Shown here: in pieces, positions 18,085-27,221 of the stretch | Layout: each line of letters starts with the position of its first letter | Position numbering within the stretch: position 1 is the stretch's first letter | NCBI RefSeq assembly: GCF_004298475.1 | Contig: NZ_SCRP01000018.1 | Span: forward strand, 20,075 to 84,074 | Length of the DNA: 64,000 nucleotides | From: Paraburkholderia sp. | GTDB taxonomy: Bacteria; Pseudomonadota; Gammaproteobacteria; Burkholderiales; Burkholderiaceae | Direction: 5' to 3' | Made by a program: the position numbers and the translations under genes | The notes under the pieces: model-generated | Seen by the model: only the letters and a program-made list of their open reading frames with translations | What the model was told of the DNA's origin: nothing | The model's database searches: none

Positions 18085-18539
18085 GACTATTACCTCCAGG
18101 ATTTGTCTTTTTCGGCTGCCGAAAAGGTGTATGCAGCACTGAGGCAAGTGTAGGAGTCTGTAGGATTAGGGTAAATACCTAAAATACGAATTCACTGTTC
18201 TCCAGGCGTAAACAATCCGGGCTGAACAGGGCTACTGACCATCGAATCTGACGCGATCCGCAGCAATACGGCCGGTGAGGCGGAACCTCCGGCCCATGCG
18301 GCTCGCCCATGCGGGCGCTACGGGCACAGAAGCCGGGTTTCGATGTTTTCGTATGATGATTAAGCCGGCCAGGATGACCGGCTTGCGCGTCTGGGCGAGG
18401 GCGAGGCGCACACCGGCCGTAGCCGGTGCGGCCTGCGAGGAGAGTCCGGGCTTGCGTCAGGGATTGCGGCGATGGGCCGTTGCACAGGCACAGGCGGCAC
18501 AGGCGGCCCAGACGGCCCAGACGGCCCAGACGCGACGCG
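18085..18539. other. Spacer with small repeats
   Basis: About 455 bases upstream of the DUF4148 gene and downstream of the monooxygenase gene. It contains the inverted repeats AAGCCGG-N9-CCGGCTT near 18361-18383 and ACCGGC-CGTA-GCCGGT near 18413-18428, and a short tandem repeat of GCCCAGACG (about three copies near 18505-18532). No gene is supported. Confidence 0.4.
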
Positions 18540-18854
18540 TCACTTCACGGTCTGGACGACTTCGAAGCCTTCGAACTCCGGATGACCGCGATACAGCGGG
18601 CGGCTCGTGCTACCGGCGTTACGATGCGCCGCGCGAAATGCGTCCGAGCGGGTCCAGTCCTCGAACGCCGTGCGGTTCGCCCACACGGTATGGCTCGCAT
18701 AAAGCACGTAGTCGTCGCGCTGCGGACCTTTGAGCAGATGAAATTCGATGAAACCGGGCACGTCCTTGAGATGCGTGTCCCGGTTGAGCCACACGTCCTC
18801 GAAGGCGGCTTGCTCATCCGGCGCAACCTTGAAACGATTCATGGCGATATACAT
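18540..18854 (-). CDS. Antibiotic biosynthesis monooxygenase (ABM)-fold protein, HmoA/IsdG-like
   Basis: The 104-residue protein fits the single ABM domain: MYIAMNRFKVAPDEQAAFEDVW, VPGFIEFHLLKGPQRDDYVLYASHTVWANRTAFEDWTRSDAFRAAHR. The N-terminal Asn (position 6), the central Trp and the FRAAHR histidine are the residues used by the IsdG/HmoA-type haem-degrading enzymes, so a haem monooxygenase is possible. Other ABM proteins oxidise quinols or have no known activity. It appears to be a single-gene unit downstream of alr on the same strand. Confidence 0.75.
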   Translation of the reverse strand: MYIAMNRFKVAPDEQAAFEDVWLNRDTHLKDVPGFIEFHLLKGPQRDDYVLYASHTVWANRTAFEDWTRSDAFRAAHRNAGSTSRPLYRGHPEFEGFEVVQTVK

Positions 18855-19031
18855 GCCGTGGTCCTCTTCTGTTTCGATGTCGGTTCAATGTCGGCTCGAT
18901 GCGCCGCGCGCGCTCGCGCCGAACGGACTTCGATTATAGGCGCGCCGTGCCTGGCTCAAGCCATCGCGCCGATCATCTTGCCGACCGTCGCCGCCAATGC
19001 GCGCCGCCGAAGCGCGACGCCGCATGTGCAC

Positions 19032-20168
19032 TCAGTCCGCCGCGCACGCCGTCTGCGGTGCGTGAACGGCTGCGGCGGCCACGCCGGTCGCCCCGGTCGC
19101 GCCGCTTACCTCGACCGGCACGCGGCGTGCAAGCGCGCACATGAGTTCATAGCCGATCGTGCCCGACGCCTCGGCCACTTCGTCCACCTTCACCTGATCG
19201 CCCCAGAGTTCGACGGTCGAGCCAATGGCCGCCTGCGGGCACGGCGTGAGATCGACGGTCAGCATGTCCATGGAAACGCGCCCGACGATGCGCGTGCGCA
19301 CGCCATCGACGGCAATCGGCGTGCCGCTCGGCGCATGGCGCGGATAGCCGTCGGCGTAGCCGCAGGCGACCACGCCGATTCGCATCGGCTGGTCGGCCCG
19401 GAACGTGCGCCCGTAACCGATGGTTTCTTGCGGTGCGACGGTCTGCACGCCGATGATGCGGCTCGTGAGCGTCATCGCCGCGTGCAGTCCAAAGCCCGCA
19501 ACATCGCGCGCGACGCCCGTGGGCGACGCGCCGTAGAGGATCGTGCCGGGCCGCACCCAGTCGCGATGCGCGCGGGGATGCCAGAGCACGCCCGCCGAGT
19601 TCGAGAGCGACTGCTCGCCGGGCATGCCCTGGGTGGCGGCATCGAATTCATCGAGCTGCCAGTCGATGGCGCCGTCATCGGCCGTGGCGAAGTGGTTCAT
19701 GAGCCCGACCGAGCCGACCGACGGCAGCGCCGATGCGCGCTCCCACGCGTCGCGGAACACCTGCGGACGAAAGCCCAGTCGGTTCATGCCGGAGTTCATC
19801 TTCAGCATGATGTCGATGGGCTGGCGCGGCCTGGCCGCTGCGAGCAGTTGCAGCTGCTCGTTGCAGTGGATGGCGACGGTGAGGCGATGGCTGTCGGCGA
19901 GTTCGACGTCGACCGGCTCGAAGATGCCTTCGAGCAGCAAGATCGGCTTCGTCCAGCCGAGCTCGCGCACGCGCACCGCTTCGTCGAGATCGAGCAGGGC
20001 GATGCCGTCCGCCTGTGCGAGCGCGGGGTAAATGCGCTCGATGCCGTGACCGTAGGCGTTGGCCTTGACGACGGTCCAGACGCGGGACGTCGGCGTCATC
20101 TGCTTGATGAGTCCGAGGTTGTGGCGGACGGCTTCGGGATGAATACGGGCGGTGATGGGACGCGGCAT
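19032..20168 (-). CDS. alr: Alanine racemase
   Basis: This 378-residue PLP enzyme interconverts L- and D-alanine for peptidoglycan. The N-terminal TIM-barrel domain has [10 protein letters not shown] with the PLP lysine at residue 35. The C-terminal beta domain has the second catalytic base in [10 protein letters not shown] and the [12 protein letters not shown] stretch. The last 30 residues ([15 protein letters not shown]) are an Ala-rich tail beyond the usual end. ATG at 20168 was chosen because MPRPITARI is the normal start; the upstream extension is not conserved. It may be the DadX-like or the biosynthetic copy; no dadA is adjacent. Confidence 0.93.
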   Translation of the reverse strand: MPRPITARIHPEAVRHNLGLIKQMTPTSRVWTVVKANAYGHGIERIYPALAQADGIALLDLDEAVRVRELGWTKPILLLEGIFEPVDVELADSHRLTVAIHCNEQLQLLAAARPRQPIDIMLKMNSGMNRLGFRPQVFRDAWERASALPSVGSVGLMNHFATADDGAIDWQLDEFDAATQGMPGEQSLSNSAGVLWHPRAHRDWVRPGTILYGASPTGVARDVAGFGLHAAMTLTSRIIGVQTVAPQETIGYGRTFRADQPMRIGVVACGYADGYPRHAPSGTPIAVDGVRTRIVGRVSMDMLTVDLTPCPQAAIGSTVELWGDQVKVDEVAEASGTIGYELMCALARRVPVEVSGATGATGVAAAAVHAPQTACAAD

Positions 20169-20342
20169 GATGGTTCGTAATTCGGAGATGTTTGGCCTGC
20201 GCCGCCCGTTTCGCGGGCAGCGCACTTAGCTTGGGCTAGTGGATTGTGCAATCATATTGATATTTGTGTAGTTATGTTTAATGTATTTGAACGAATTTTT
20301 GGACGAATAAACTGCCATGATGCGTGCGGACGAGAAATCGTC

Positions 20343-20810
20343 TCAGCGCGGCACGAGCACCGTGCGCACCGGACTGCCGCCGCCCAGCATCGTGCCGCGG
20401 CAGCCCGGTGTGCCGCATCGGCACGCGTACATCAGGCGCGTTTCATCGCTCGCGTCGCTTTCGAGTTCCAGCGCGTAATCGATGAACAGTTCCTCGCCCG
20501 CACGGATATCGCAGATCGCGTCGATGAATACGCGATTGCCGATTTCAATCGTTTCGCAATTTGCCGCGCACGCGTGATTGAGCCAGCGCGCGCCATTGCC
20601 GCCGCGTCCGCCATCGATCACGCGGCCGTTGGACAGTCCGAACAGAAACGTATGCGCGCAGTCGGCGCGCGATTGCCAGTGGCGCGCCGCCTCGCGCCAG
20701 GTGGTCACCTTGCCCCGGTATTCGAAGATCCGCTCGCCCGCGCGCAGCGCGCACAGGGCAAAGACGCCCCGGCCATGCACGGGGGAGTGTCGCACTGAAA
20801 CTCGTCTCAT
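20343..20810 (-). CDS. SET-domain protein-lysine methyltransferase-like protein
   Basis: The 155-residue protein is almost entirely a SET domain: VRHSPVHGRGVFAL at the N-terminus, the SAM-binding RWLNHACAANCE (NHxCxxN type), GEELFIDY (ELxxDY type), and a post-SET cysteine cluster YACRCGTPGCRGTML. SET enzymes transfer methyl groups to lysines of proteins. They are best known in eukaryotes, but free-standing bacterial forms are seen in Burkholderia and other groups; their targets are mostly unknown. The start at 20810 follows a run of ATC codons and lacks a strong ribosome binding site. There is no partner gene nearby that points to a substrate. Confidence 0.85.
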   Translation of the reverse strand: MRRVSVRHSPVHGRGVFALCALRAGERIFEYRGKVTTWREAARHWQSRADCAHTFLFGLSNGRVIDGGRGGNGARWLNHACAANCETIEIGNRVFIDAICDIRAGEELFIDYALELESDASDETRLMYACRCGTPGCRGTMLGGGSPVRTVLVPR

Positions 20811-20970
20811 GATGATCGCGCTCGTTTGGATGGCGCGCAGTATAGGCGTCCAATATTCGCGCGGTGTGAATGTCGCGTGACGCCGCTTTTGTTGGACGAT
20901 TGAATCTGGGCACGTACAATCGGCCATTCATCGAACGCGATGCGGCATCTTAGCGATGCTAACGATTGCT

Positions 20971-21014
20971 GTAAAAAATCGCGCGTTAGGCGTCATTGCT
21001 TTGACGCGCGATTT
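20971..21014 (-). terminator. Orphan minus-strand terminator upstream of the GNAT gene
   Basis: An 11-bp inverted repeat AAATCGCGCGT (20976-20986) / ACGCGCGATTT (21004-21014) is followed on the minus strand by a run of T (complement of GTAAAAAA at 20971-20978). There is no minus-strand gene upstream, since the GNAT gene lies on the other strand, so it would stop antisense transcription or act in a leader structure. Confidence 0.5.
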
Positions 21015-21089
21015 ACGCTTGATTCATGCATGGCCGGCTTACGAGACGTAAGCCGATCGCGCCACTCACCACCCTCGCCGGAGCAGACT

Positions 21090-21800
21090 TTGACACAGCG
21101 CCTCAACGAATTCGGGCAACCCATTGGCGAACCGGTTGCCGGCTGGACACCGCGCGAGCGGCCCGCCGATGTCACCCTGACCGGCGCCTGGTGCCGCCTC
21201 GAGCCGCTCGACGCGGCGCGCCACGCGGACGAGCTGGATCGCGCCTTTCGCGCCGCGCCGGATCAGCGGAGCTGGACCTATCTTTCTGCTGGCCCGTTCG
21301 ATACCAGCGAGGATTACCGCCGCTACGCGGAACGCGCGGCGCGCAGCACGGACCCGAAGCACTATGCGGTGATCGATCTCAAGACGGGCCGTGCGGTCGG
21401 CACGCTGGCGCTGATGCGGCAGGACCCGGCCAACGGCGTGATCGAAGTCGGCAGTGTGACGTTCTCGCCGCAGCTTCAGCAGACGCCGCTTTCCACCGAG
21501 GCGCAGTACCTGCTCATGGCCTACGCCTTCGATACGCTCGGTTATCGCCGCTACGAGTGGAAATGCGACAGCCTCAACGCACCTTCGCGCAAGGCGGCGG
21601 AGCGTCTGGGCTTTCGCTTCGAGGGGGTTTTCCGCCAGGCCGTGATCGTCAAGGGGCGCACGCGCGACACGGCGTGGTTCTCGATCATCGATACGGAATG
21701 GGCGCCGCTCAAGCGTGCGTTCGCGGCGTGGCTGGCGCCGGAAAACTTCGATGAGCAGGGGCGGCAGCGCGTGTCGCTCGCCACGCTCCGGGGCGCGTGA
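21090..21800 (+). CDS. GNAT-family N-acetyltransferase (RimJ/RimL type)
   Basis: The 236-residue protein has a RimJ/RimL-like acetyltransferase fold: GAWCRLEPLDAARHADELDRAF, then YAVIDLKTGRAVGTLALMRQDPANGVIEVGSVTFSPQLQQT with the central beta strands, and the C-terminal SLNAPSRKAAERLGFRFEG acetyl-CoA region. Members acetylate ribosomal protein N-termini, small amines or antibiotics; this long type is often annotated as a general acetyltransferase of unknown substrate. I chose the TTG start at 21090 because GGAG lies 7 bases upstream and the protein then begins MTQRLNEFGQPIG. An ATG at 21024 is in frame but adds a non-conserved extension. Confidence 0.82.
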   Translation: MTQRLNEFGQPIGEPVAGWTPRERPADVTLTGAWCRLEPLDAARHADELDRAFRAAPDQRSWTYLSAGPFDTSEDYRRYAERAARSTDPKHYAVIDLKTGRAVGTLALMRQDPANGVIEVGSVTFSPQLQQTPLSTEAQYLLMAYAFDTLGYRRYEWKCDSLNAPSRKAAERLGFRFEGVFRQAVIVKGRTRDTAWFSIIDTEWAPLKRAFAAWLAPENFDEQGRQRVSLATLRGA

Positions 21801-21892
21801 CGTACCACGCACATGACGCACAGCGTGCTGCGCGCGCCCTGGTCGCCACCCGTCGCCCGCCGTCGTCCGCCGTTATGCGCGCTTACCCGCTC

Positions 21893-24757
21893 TTACCCGC
21901 CGATCAGCTTCAGCCCCGCCGGGAGCGACTCGCCGAACATGCGCCCCGTATCGGCATCGTCGAGCGACACAACCTCGCGGACCATCGCGATCCACGCAGG
22001 CGGCGCGTTCGCCGATTCGAGCCGCCGGACGACGGCGTCGCGCATCGCCTGCGGCAGATCCCGCGAGCGGTCGCCGGTCATGCTGGCGATCTGCACGGCG
22101 GCGAACATCGCCGGCTCGACCTTGCGCCAGTTCACCGCGAGGATGACGTCGAGCCAGCGCGCCGCCACGTCGGGCGGCACGACACCGTGGGCGCTGCCGT
22201 AGAACGGCTGGCGCGCACCGATCCGGCCGACTGCCCACCAGCTTTGCGGGTTCGCGGACGGCTGCTGAAGCCGCGCGAGCAGGCCCTCGCCAATCTCGAT
22301 CTTGCGCTCGACCGCAATGTGTTCGAGCGAGGCGTACAGGCGGACCATGTCGGCCTGGCTCAGCTTCGCCGGATCGAACGGCAGTTTGTGGCGCCTGGCG
22401 CGCGCCGCCGCTTCGAGCCAGTCCATCGCTTCGAGCGCCTGCTGCTGCGCCGTTTCGGCGAGCCCGCCCGCCGCGCGCCGCCACAGCGTCCACCACTCCG
22501 ACCACACCTGGCTATCGTTGACGTGCTGAATGCCGTCGTCGAAGAGCGTCCATAGCTGCTCGACGCGCCACGCGTCGAGCGGATAGCCGAAGCCGGGCCG
22601 CACGCAGTAGCCCGCGAGATTCAGCCAGAGCCGTTCATGATCGGCAGAACGCCTGCGCCGGCCCGCGCGTTCCCAGAGCGCACCGAACAGTTCGCGCAGC
22701 AGCGCGCTGTCCCAGCCCTCGCGCGGCCCGAGGCGTTGTTCGAGTTGCGCGCGCAGCCGTTTCACTTCCTTCGGATCGACGCTCGCCGAGCGCGGCCCGA
22801 ATACCCGGTCGATGAGTCCGATGGCTTCGTCGAGCAGCGGATGACGCTGCGCCGTTTCCGCTTTGTCGCCAGTCTCGCCGCCGTGCTCGCTACGCCGAAG
22901 CTGGAATTCCAGCAGCCATCGTTGCGAAGGATCGTCGGTGGCGATGCAATGCACTTCCAGCGTGCCGAGTTCCGTAAGCGATGTCGTGAGCCTGACTGCG
23001 CGCTCGCCCGGCGCATTTGCGCCTGCGCGCTGCACGACGGTCGCGAGCGGCGGCAGGCGCACGAAGTCGCCGCTCGACAGATCGGCAAGCTCGCCCGGCT
23101 GCCATGCCGTATCGGCGACGGTGGAGACCAGATGGAACTGCACGGGGTGCCCGAGCCGCAGGGCGAACACGCGGTCGGCGAGATGGATTTCGTGCGCTTC
23201 CTGCGTGCCGCGCGGCAGCAGGCAGACGCCGCGCGGCGTCTCGCGTACGTCGTCCAGCACGAGGAAGTAGCTGCGCGGCGAGCCGCCGCCAATGCGCGGG
23301 GCCTCGCCCGAGCGGGCCAGCGCATAGGCGACCGCGCCGCGCGCCACGGCAACGTCCGGCTGGTCGTTTTGCAGGATGTGCAGCGGTTGCCCGCGCCAGT
23401 TGCCGAGCGTGTCGGCGAGGCGCGCGGAAAGCGCCTGCGCGCGAAAGACGCCGCCGTTCAGGAGCAGCGTATCCGGCACCGGCACGGACTGCGCTTGTGC
23501 AGCGCCCGACGCGTCGCTCTGCGCTTGTCCCGATGCTTCGCCCAACGCTTCGCGCGACGGCGCCGCGAAGCGGTCCAGAAACGCCGCGATGTGCCGCGTG
23601 ATCGCCGGATCGGCGGCATAGGGCAAGCCGAATTCGACCAGCGCCGCACGCGAGCGGCGCGGCAATTCGCGCGCATCGGTCTGCGGAAAGAAGCCGTCGA
23701 CGACCACCTGCTCGACTTCCTCGCGGCGCAGGTGCGTCGTGCGCGCGCCGCCCACGAGCCGCGCGCCCGCGCCGAGCAGCGTGACCGGAACGCTGGCGGG
23801 CGCTGCTGCGTCCAGCAATTGTTCCTTCGCGGCGCGGCATCGTTCGACCAGCTGCGACAGGCTTGCCGCCGACAGCCGCGTCTCGCCCGGCTGCGCGGCG
23901 GCAAGATGCGCCTCGACAAGATGCGCGAGCGCGAGATCCATGTTGTCGCCGCCGAGCATCAGATGGTTGCCCACGCCGATGCGCGTCAACTGCGGCTTGC
24001 CGTCCTCCACCTGCACCTTGATGAGCGTGAGGTCGGTCGTGCCGCCGCCCACGTCGCAGACGAGCACGAGGCGCGTGCCGGCGAGTTCGGCGTCGAGCGT
24101 CGCGCGATGGTGGAACAGCCAGTCGTAGAACGCGGCCTGCGGTTCTTCGAGCAGGCGCAGCGCGGGCAGCCCGGCGAGCCGCGCGGCTTCGAGCGTCAGC
24201 GCGCGCGCACCGTCGTCGAACGAGGCGGGCACGGTGAGGACCACATCCTGCTCTTCGAGCGGCGCATGCGGGAAACGCCGGTTCCACGCGGCGCGCACGT
24301 GCGCGAGGTAGCTGGCGCTGGCGGCGACGGGCGAGACCTTGCGCGCGTCGTCGGGCGCGCCCCACGGCAGGATCGGCGCGAGACGGTCGACCGACGCGTG
24401 CGAAAGCCAGCTTTTCGCGCTGCTCACGAGCCGCCCCGGCACCTGCGCGCCGAGCGTGCGCGCGAACTGGCCGATCACGGCCTGCGGCGCTTCCGTGGCA
24501 TCGGCGCTATCGGTCGTGGCGGCGCCGCTCCACGGCAGGCGCAGATCGTCTGCCGCCAGTTCACCCGGCGCGGGGTGATAGCGCGCGGACGGCAACAGCG
24601 GCCGCGCGTGCACTTCGCCCGGCCCCACGAGCTGATCGACGTCGAAGACGCGGATCTGCCCGCCGTCCGCCTTGCCGTTCGCCTTGCTGTTTGCCTCGAC
24701 GTACGCTACGACGGTGTTGCTCGTCCCGAGGTCGATGCCGACGAGGTATGACTTCAT
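21893..24757 (-). CDS. Hsp70-like ATPase with large C-terminal domain (DUF3731 type)
   Basis: The 954-residue product has an actin-like ATPase domain in its first 500 or so residues: GIDLGTSNTVVA (phosphate 1), LVCDVGGGTTDLTLI (phosphate 2) and LLLNGGVFRAQAL (adenosine). It lacks a normal DnaK substrate-binding domain. The second half (about 540-954) is mostly helical, with repeats rich in Leu/Trp/Arg (LWLNLAGYCVRPGFGYPLDAWRVEQLWTLFDDG). It matches what I remember as DUF3731, a domain found only joined to Hsp70 ATPases. It is the last gene of the DUF2760-Hsp70-Hsp70 operon, five bases after its neighbour. No client, co-chaperone or function is established. Confidence 0.85.
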   Translation of the reverse strand: MKSYLVGIDLGTSNTVVAYVEANSKANGKADGGQIRVFDVDQLVGPGEVHARPLLPSARYHPAPGELAADDLRLPWSGAATTDSADATEAPQAVIGQFARTLGAQVPGRLVSSAKSWLSHASVDRLAPILPWGAPDDARKVSPVAASASYLAHVRAAWNRRFPHAPLEEQDVVLTVPASFDDGARALTLEAARLAGLPALRLLEEPQAAFYDWLFHHRATLDAELAGTRLVLVCDVGGGTTDLTLIKVQVEDGKPQLTRIGVGNHLMLGGDNMDLALAHLVEAHLAAAQPGETRLSAASLSQLVERCRAAKEQLLDAAAPASVPVTLLGAGARLVGGARTTHLRREEVEQVVVDGFFPQTDARELPRRSRAALVEFGLPYAADPAITRHIAAFLDRFAAPSREALGEASGQAQSDASGAAQAQSVPVPDTLLLNGGVFRAQALSARLADTLGNWRGQPLHILQNDQPDVAVARGAVAYALARSGEAPRIGGGSPRSYFLVLDDVRETPRGVCLLPRGTQEAHEIHLADRVFALRLGHPVQFHLVSTVADTAWQPGELADLSSGDFVRLPPLATVVQRAGANAPGERAVRLTTSLTELGTLEVHCIATDDPSQRWLLEFQLRRSEHGGETGDKAETAQRHPLLDEAIGLIDRVFGPRSASVDPKEVKRLRAQLEQRLGPREGWDSALLRELFGALWERAGRRRRSADHERLWLNLAGYCVRPGFGYPLDAWRVEQLWTLFDDGIQHVNDSQVWSEWWTLWRRAAGGLAETAQQQALEAMDWLEAAARARRHKLPFDPAKLSQADMVRLYASLEHIAVERKIEIGEGLLARLQQPSANPQSWWAVGRIGARQPFYGSAHGVVPPDVAARWLDVILAVNWRKVEPAMFAAVQIASMTGDRSRDLPQAMRDAVVRRLESANAPPAWIAMVREVVSLDDADTGRMFGESLPAGLKLIGG

Positions 24758-24762
24758 CGGAC

Positions 24763-26613
24763 TCAAGCGTTGACGCCGCCGCGCACGTCGAATTCGACTT
24801 TCCAGCGCTCGTCCGTGCCGCTCGATACGGCTTCGAGTTCGAGCGTGCCCGCTTCGGTCACGCGCGCGTGCAGCTTCACGGGCACGACTTCGCCGGGCGT
24901 GCGGCCTTCGGGCGGCAGCGTGGCCTGGATTTCCTCGAGTTCCTGCAGTTCGTCGGGCGACCAGTAGTCGAGCATCGTGCCGACCTGATCCTGCCGCCGC
25001 ACCGACGATCCGAAGAAGCGGAAGTGCACGGGCTCGCCGACCACGAGGCCGAATTCCTGCGGCGGCAGCGCGGCGTCCGTGCCTTCTTCCATGCCGAAGG
25101 GCGCGACGCACAGCGCCGAAACCGGCGGTTCGAGACCGGGGACGGCGGGCATGGCCGATTCGATTGCGATGTAGTACGCGCGCGCCGTGCCGCCGCGAAT
25201 GCGCACGCCTTTGCCGCGCTTCACGTAGCCGTAGTACGCGGCGCCGCGTGCGACCGCGAGATCGAGGTCGGCGCCGCCGAGCAGGCGTGCGGGCGCGGCG
25301 CCCTCGGCGGCGAGCCAGCCGTTGAGCACGCCGAGAATGCGCTCGGTCAGCAGGGCGGACTTGAACACGCCGCCGTTGAACAGCACGGCGGTCGGATGGA
25401 GGAAGCTTGCGCCCGGCGCGGCGGACACGCCGCCGGGTTCGGCGAATTCGGCGAGTGCGGCGATCTGCTTGCCGAGGAAGGCCGCGAGGTGACGCGTGAT
25501 GCCTGCGTCCTGCGCGTACGGCAGGCCGAGCTGCGTGAGGCCGGCGCGTGCGCGGCTCACGGGCCGCGCTGCCGCGTCGGCCTGCGGGAAGAAGCCTTCG
25601 AGAATGGTTTGCGTGAGTTCGTCGCGGGTCAGCTCGGTGCGGATCGAGCCGCCGATCAGCTTCGAGCCGCGGCTCGGCACGACGAGCGGCACGGCGCTCG
25701 CGGCGGGGTCGCTCAGCAGCGTTTCCTTGGCGGCGCGGCACGCGTAGGTCAGCGCACGCAATTGCCACGGATCGGCCTGCGTGCCCTGCGCTGCGAGCTT
25801 GCGCGCGACGACGTGCGCGAGCGCGAGATCCATGTTGTCGCCGCCCAGCAGAATGTGTTCGCCGACGGCGACGCGATGCAGTTCGAGATTGCCTTCGCGC
25901 TCGATGACGGCGATCAGCGAGAGGTCGGTTGTGCCGCCGCCCACGTCGACGACCAGAATGATGTCGCCCACCTTCACTTCTTTGCGCCACGCGCCGCCGC
26001 TCTTCTGGATCCAGCTATAGAGCGCGGCCTGCGGCTCCTCCAGCAGCGTCATGCGCGCATAGCCGGCCGCCTGCGCGGCCTCGGCGGTCAGTTCACGCGC
26101 GGCGGGATCGAACGAGGCCGGAATCGTGACGGTGATGTCCTGGTCGCCGAACGGCGCGTCGGGATGCGCGTGGTCCCACGCTTCGCGCAAATGCGTGAGG
26201 TAGCGCACCGAGCTTTCGAGCGGCGAAACGCGCGCGACTTCGGGCGGCGCATCGCTCGGCAGGATGGCCGCGCGACGGTCCACGCCGGGATGGCAGAGCC
26301 AGCTCTTCGCGCTCGACACGAGGCGGATCGGCGTGCCCGCACCGCGGCTGCGCGCGAGTTCGCCCACGGCATAGTCGCGGCTCGCGGTCCACGGCAGGCT
26401 CAGGTCGCCGGGCGTGAGTTCGCCCGGATGCGGCAGATAGAGAAACGACGGCAGCAGATCCGGCGATTCGAGCGTGCCGGGCGCGGTGAGCTGCGCGACC
26501 GGCAGCACGCCCTGGCTGGCCTTGTCGCCGTCGCTCGCGGCAAGATCGACGTAGGACAGCGCGCAGTGCGTCGTGCCGAGATCGATACCGATGGAATAGC
26601 GCGGCTCGCTCAT
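24763..26613 (-). CDS. Hsp70-like ATPase (second paralogue of the pair)
   Basis: The 616-residue protein has the same three nucleotide-binding motifs as its neighbour: GIDLGTTHCALSYVD, LVVDVGGGTTDLSLI and VLFNGGVFKSALL. It shares other features too (LVSSAKSWLCHPGVDR, ITRHLAAFLGKQI), so the two arose by duplication. After the ATPase domain comes a short beta-rich part (about 510-616) ending ERWKVEFDVRGGVNA, shorter than the DnaK peptide-binding domain. It is close to the YegD/HscC-like branch of Hsp70 proteins. Its start overlaps the DUF2760 stop as ATGA and it is separated by five bases from the 954-residue gene. The pair probably works as a hetero-assembly. Confidence 0.88.
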   Translation of the reverse strand: MSEPRYSIGIDLGTTHCALSYVDLAASDGDKASQGVLPVAQLTAPGTLESPDLLPSFLYLPHPGELTPGDLSLPWTASRDYAVGELARSRGAGTPIRLVSSAKSWLCHPGVDRRAAILPSDAPPEVARVSPLESSVRYLTHLREAWDHAHPDAPFGDQDITVTIPASFDPAARELTAEAAQAAGYARMTLLEEPQAALYSWIQKSGGAWRKEVKVGDIILVVDVGGGTTDLSLIAVIEREGNLELHRVAVGEHILLGGDNMDLALAHVVARKLAAQGTQADPWQLRALTYACRAAKETLLSDPAASAVPLVVPSRGSKLIGGSIRTELTRDELTQTILEGFFPQADAAARPVSRARAGLTQLGLPYAQDAGITRHLAAFLGKQIAALAEFAEPGGVSAAPGASFLHPTAVLFNGGVFKSALLTERILGVLNGWLAAEGAAPARLLGGADLDLAVARGAAYYGYVKRGKGVRIRGGTARAYYIAIESAMPAVPGLEPPVSALCVAPFGMEEGTDAALPPQEFGLVVGEPVHFRFFGSSVRRQDQVGTMLDYWSPDELQELEEIQATLPPEGRTPGEVVPVKLHARVTEAGTLELEAVSSGTDERWKVEFDVRGGVNA

Positions 26614-27221
26614 AGCTCCACCTCGGCCGGGGCGATCACGGTCACGTCGTGGGTCTTGACGAGCTTCGGCAGGCGGACGTCGGCGACGCGCCAGCCGCGG
26701 TGCGCGATGCTGCCGTTAAACGGCGCCTTGCCGACGACGTTGCCGGTGAGGCGGACCGCGCTGGCGTCGAAGCCTTCCGCGAGCGTGATGCGGCTGCCTT
26801 CGGCTTCGTTGCGCACGGGCTCGATCGTGAAGTGCTCGCGCAGCGTCGTGCGGCAACCTTCGTGAACGAGGCGGGCCGCAGCGCCGATATCGGCATCGGA
26901 ATAGCCCGCGATGTTTTCTTCGACGAAATCGATGAAGCGTGCGTTGCGCTGGAGCAGGCCCAGCAGTTGAAGGGCCGAATCGGGGCTCGCTGCCTCGATG
27001 GCGGGCGCGGGCTGCACGGGGACGGGCGCGGGTTGCACGGCGGCGGGTGTGGATTGCACGGCAACTGGCGCAGCAACGGGCGCTGCGGCAGGTTCGGGCA
27101 GCGGTGCGCCTTCGCGCAGGCGGCGGACATTGGCGGCGAGGTTGCTGTCGCCGAGAATGGCGAAAAACGAGCCGACGGCGACGGAAAACCGGCCGATGAA
27201 CGAGAGATTCGATTCGGTCAT
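26610..27221 (-). CDS. DUF2760 protein, first gene of the Hsp70-pair operon
   Basis: This 203-residue protein begins with an amphipathic or weakly hydrophobic segment (LSFIGRFSVAVGSFFAILGDSN), then a Pro/Ala/Val-rich linker (about residues 40-75). The conserved DUF2760 domain follows: ALQLLGLLQRNARFIDFVEENIAGYSDADIGAAARLVHEGCR and a C-terminal beta-rich part ending HDVTVIAPAEVEL. The N-terminal segment may bind membranes. ATG at 27221 has AGGAG 10 bases upstream. The gene overlaps the next Hsp70 gene as ATGA. DUF2760 genes travel with paired Hsp70 genes in many proteobacteria, so it is a likely partner or targeting subunit, but that is inference. Confidence 0.85.
   Translation of the reverse strand: MTESNLSFIGRFSVAVGSFFAILGDSNLAANVRRLREGAPLPEPAAAPVAAPVAVQSTPAAVQPAPVPVQPAPAIEAASPDSALQLLGLLQRNARFIDFVEENIAGYSDADIGAAARLVHEGCRTTLREHFTIEPVRNEAEGSRITLAEGFDASAVRLTGNVVGKAPFNGSIAHRGWRVADVRLPKLVKTHDVTVIAPAEVEL

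Noticed and set aside
18275-18733. Plus-strand frame with an Ala/Gln/Thr repeat (QAAQTAQTAQT).
   Set aside because: It comes from a short tandem DNA repeat and overlaps the monooxygenase gene on the other strand.
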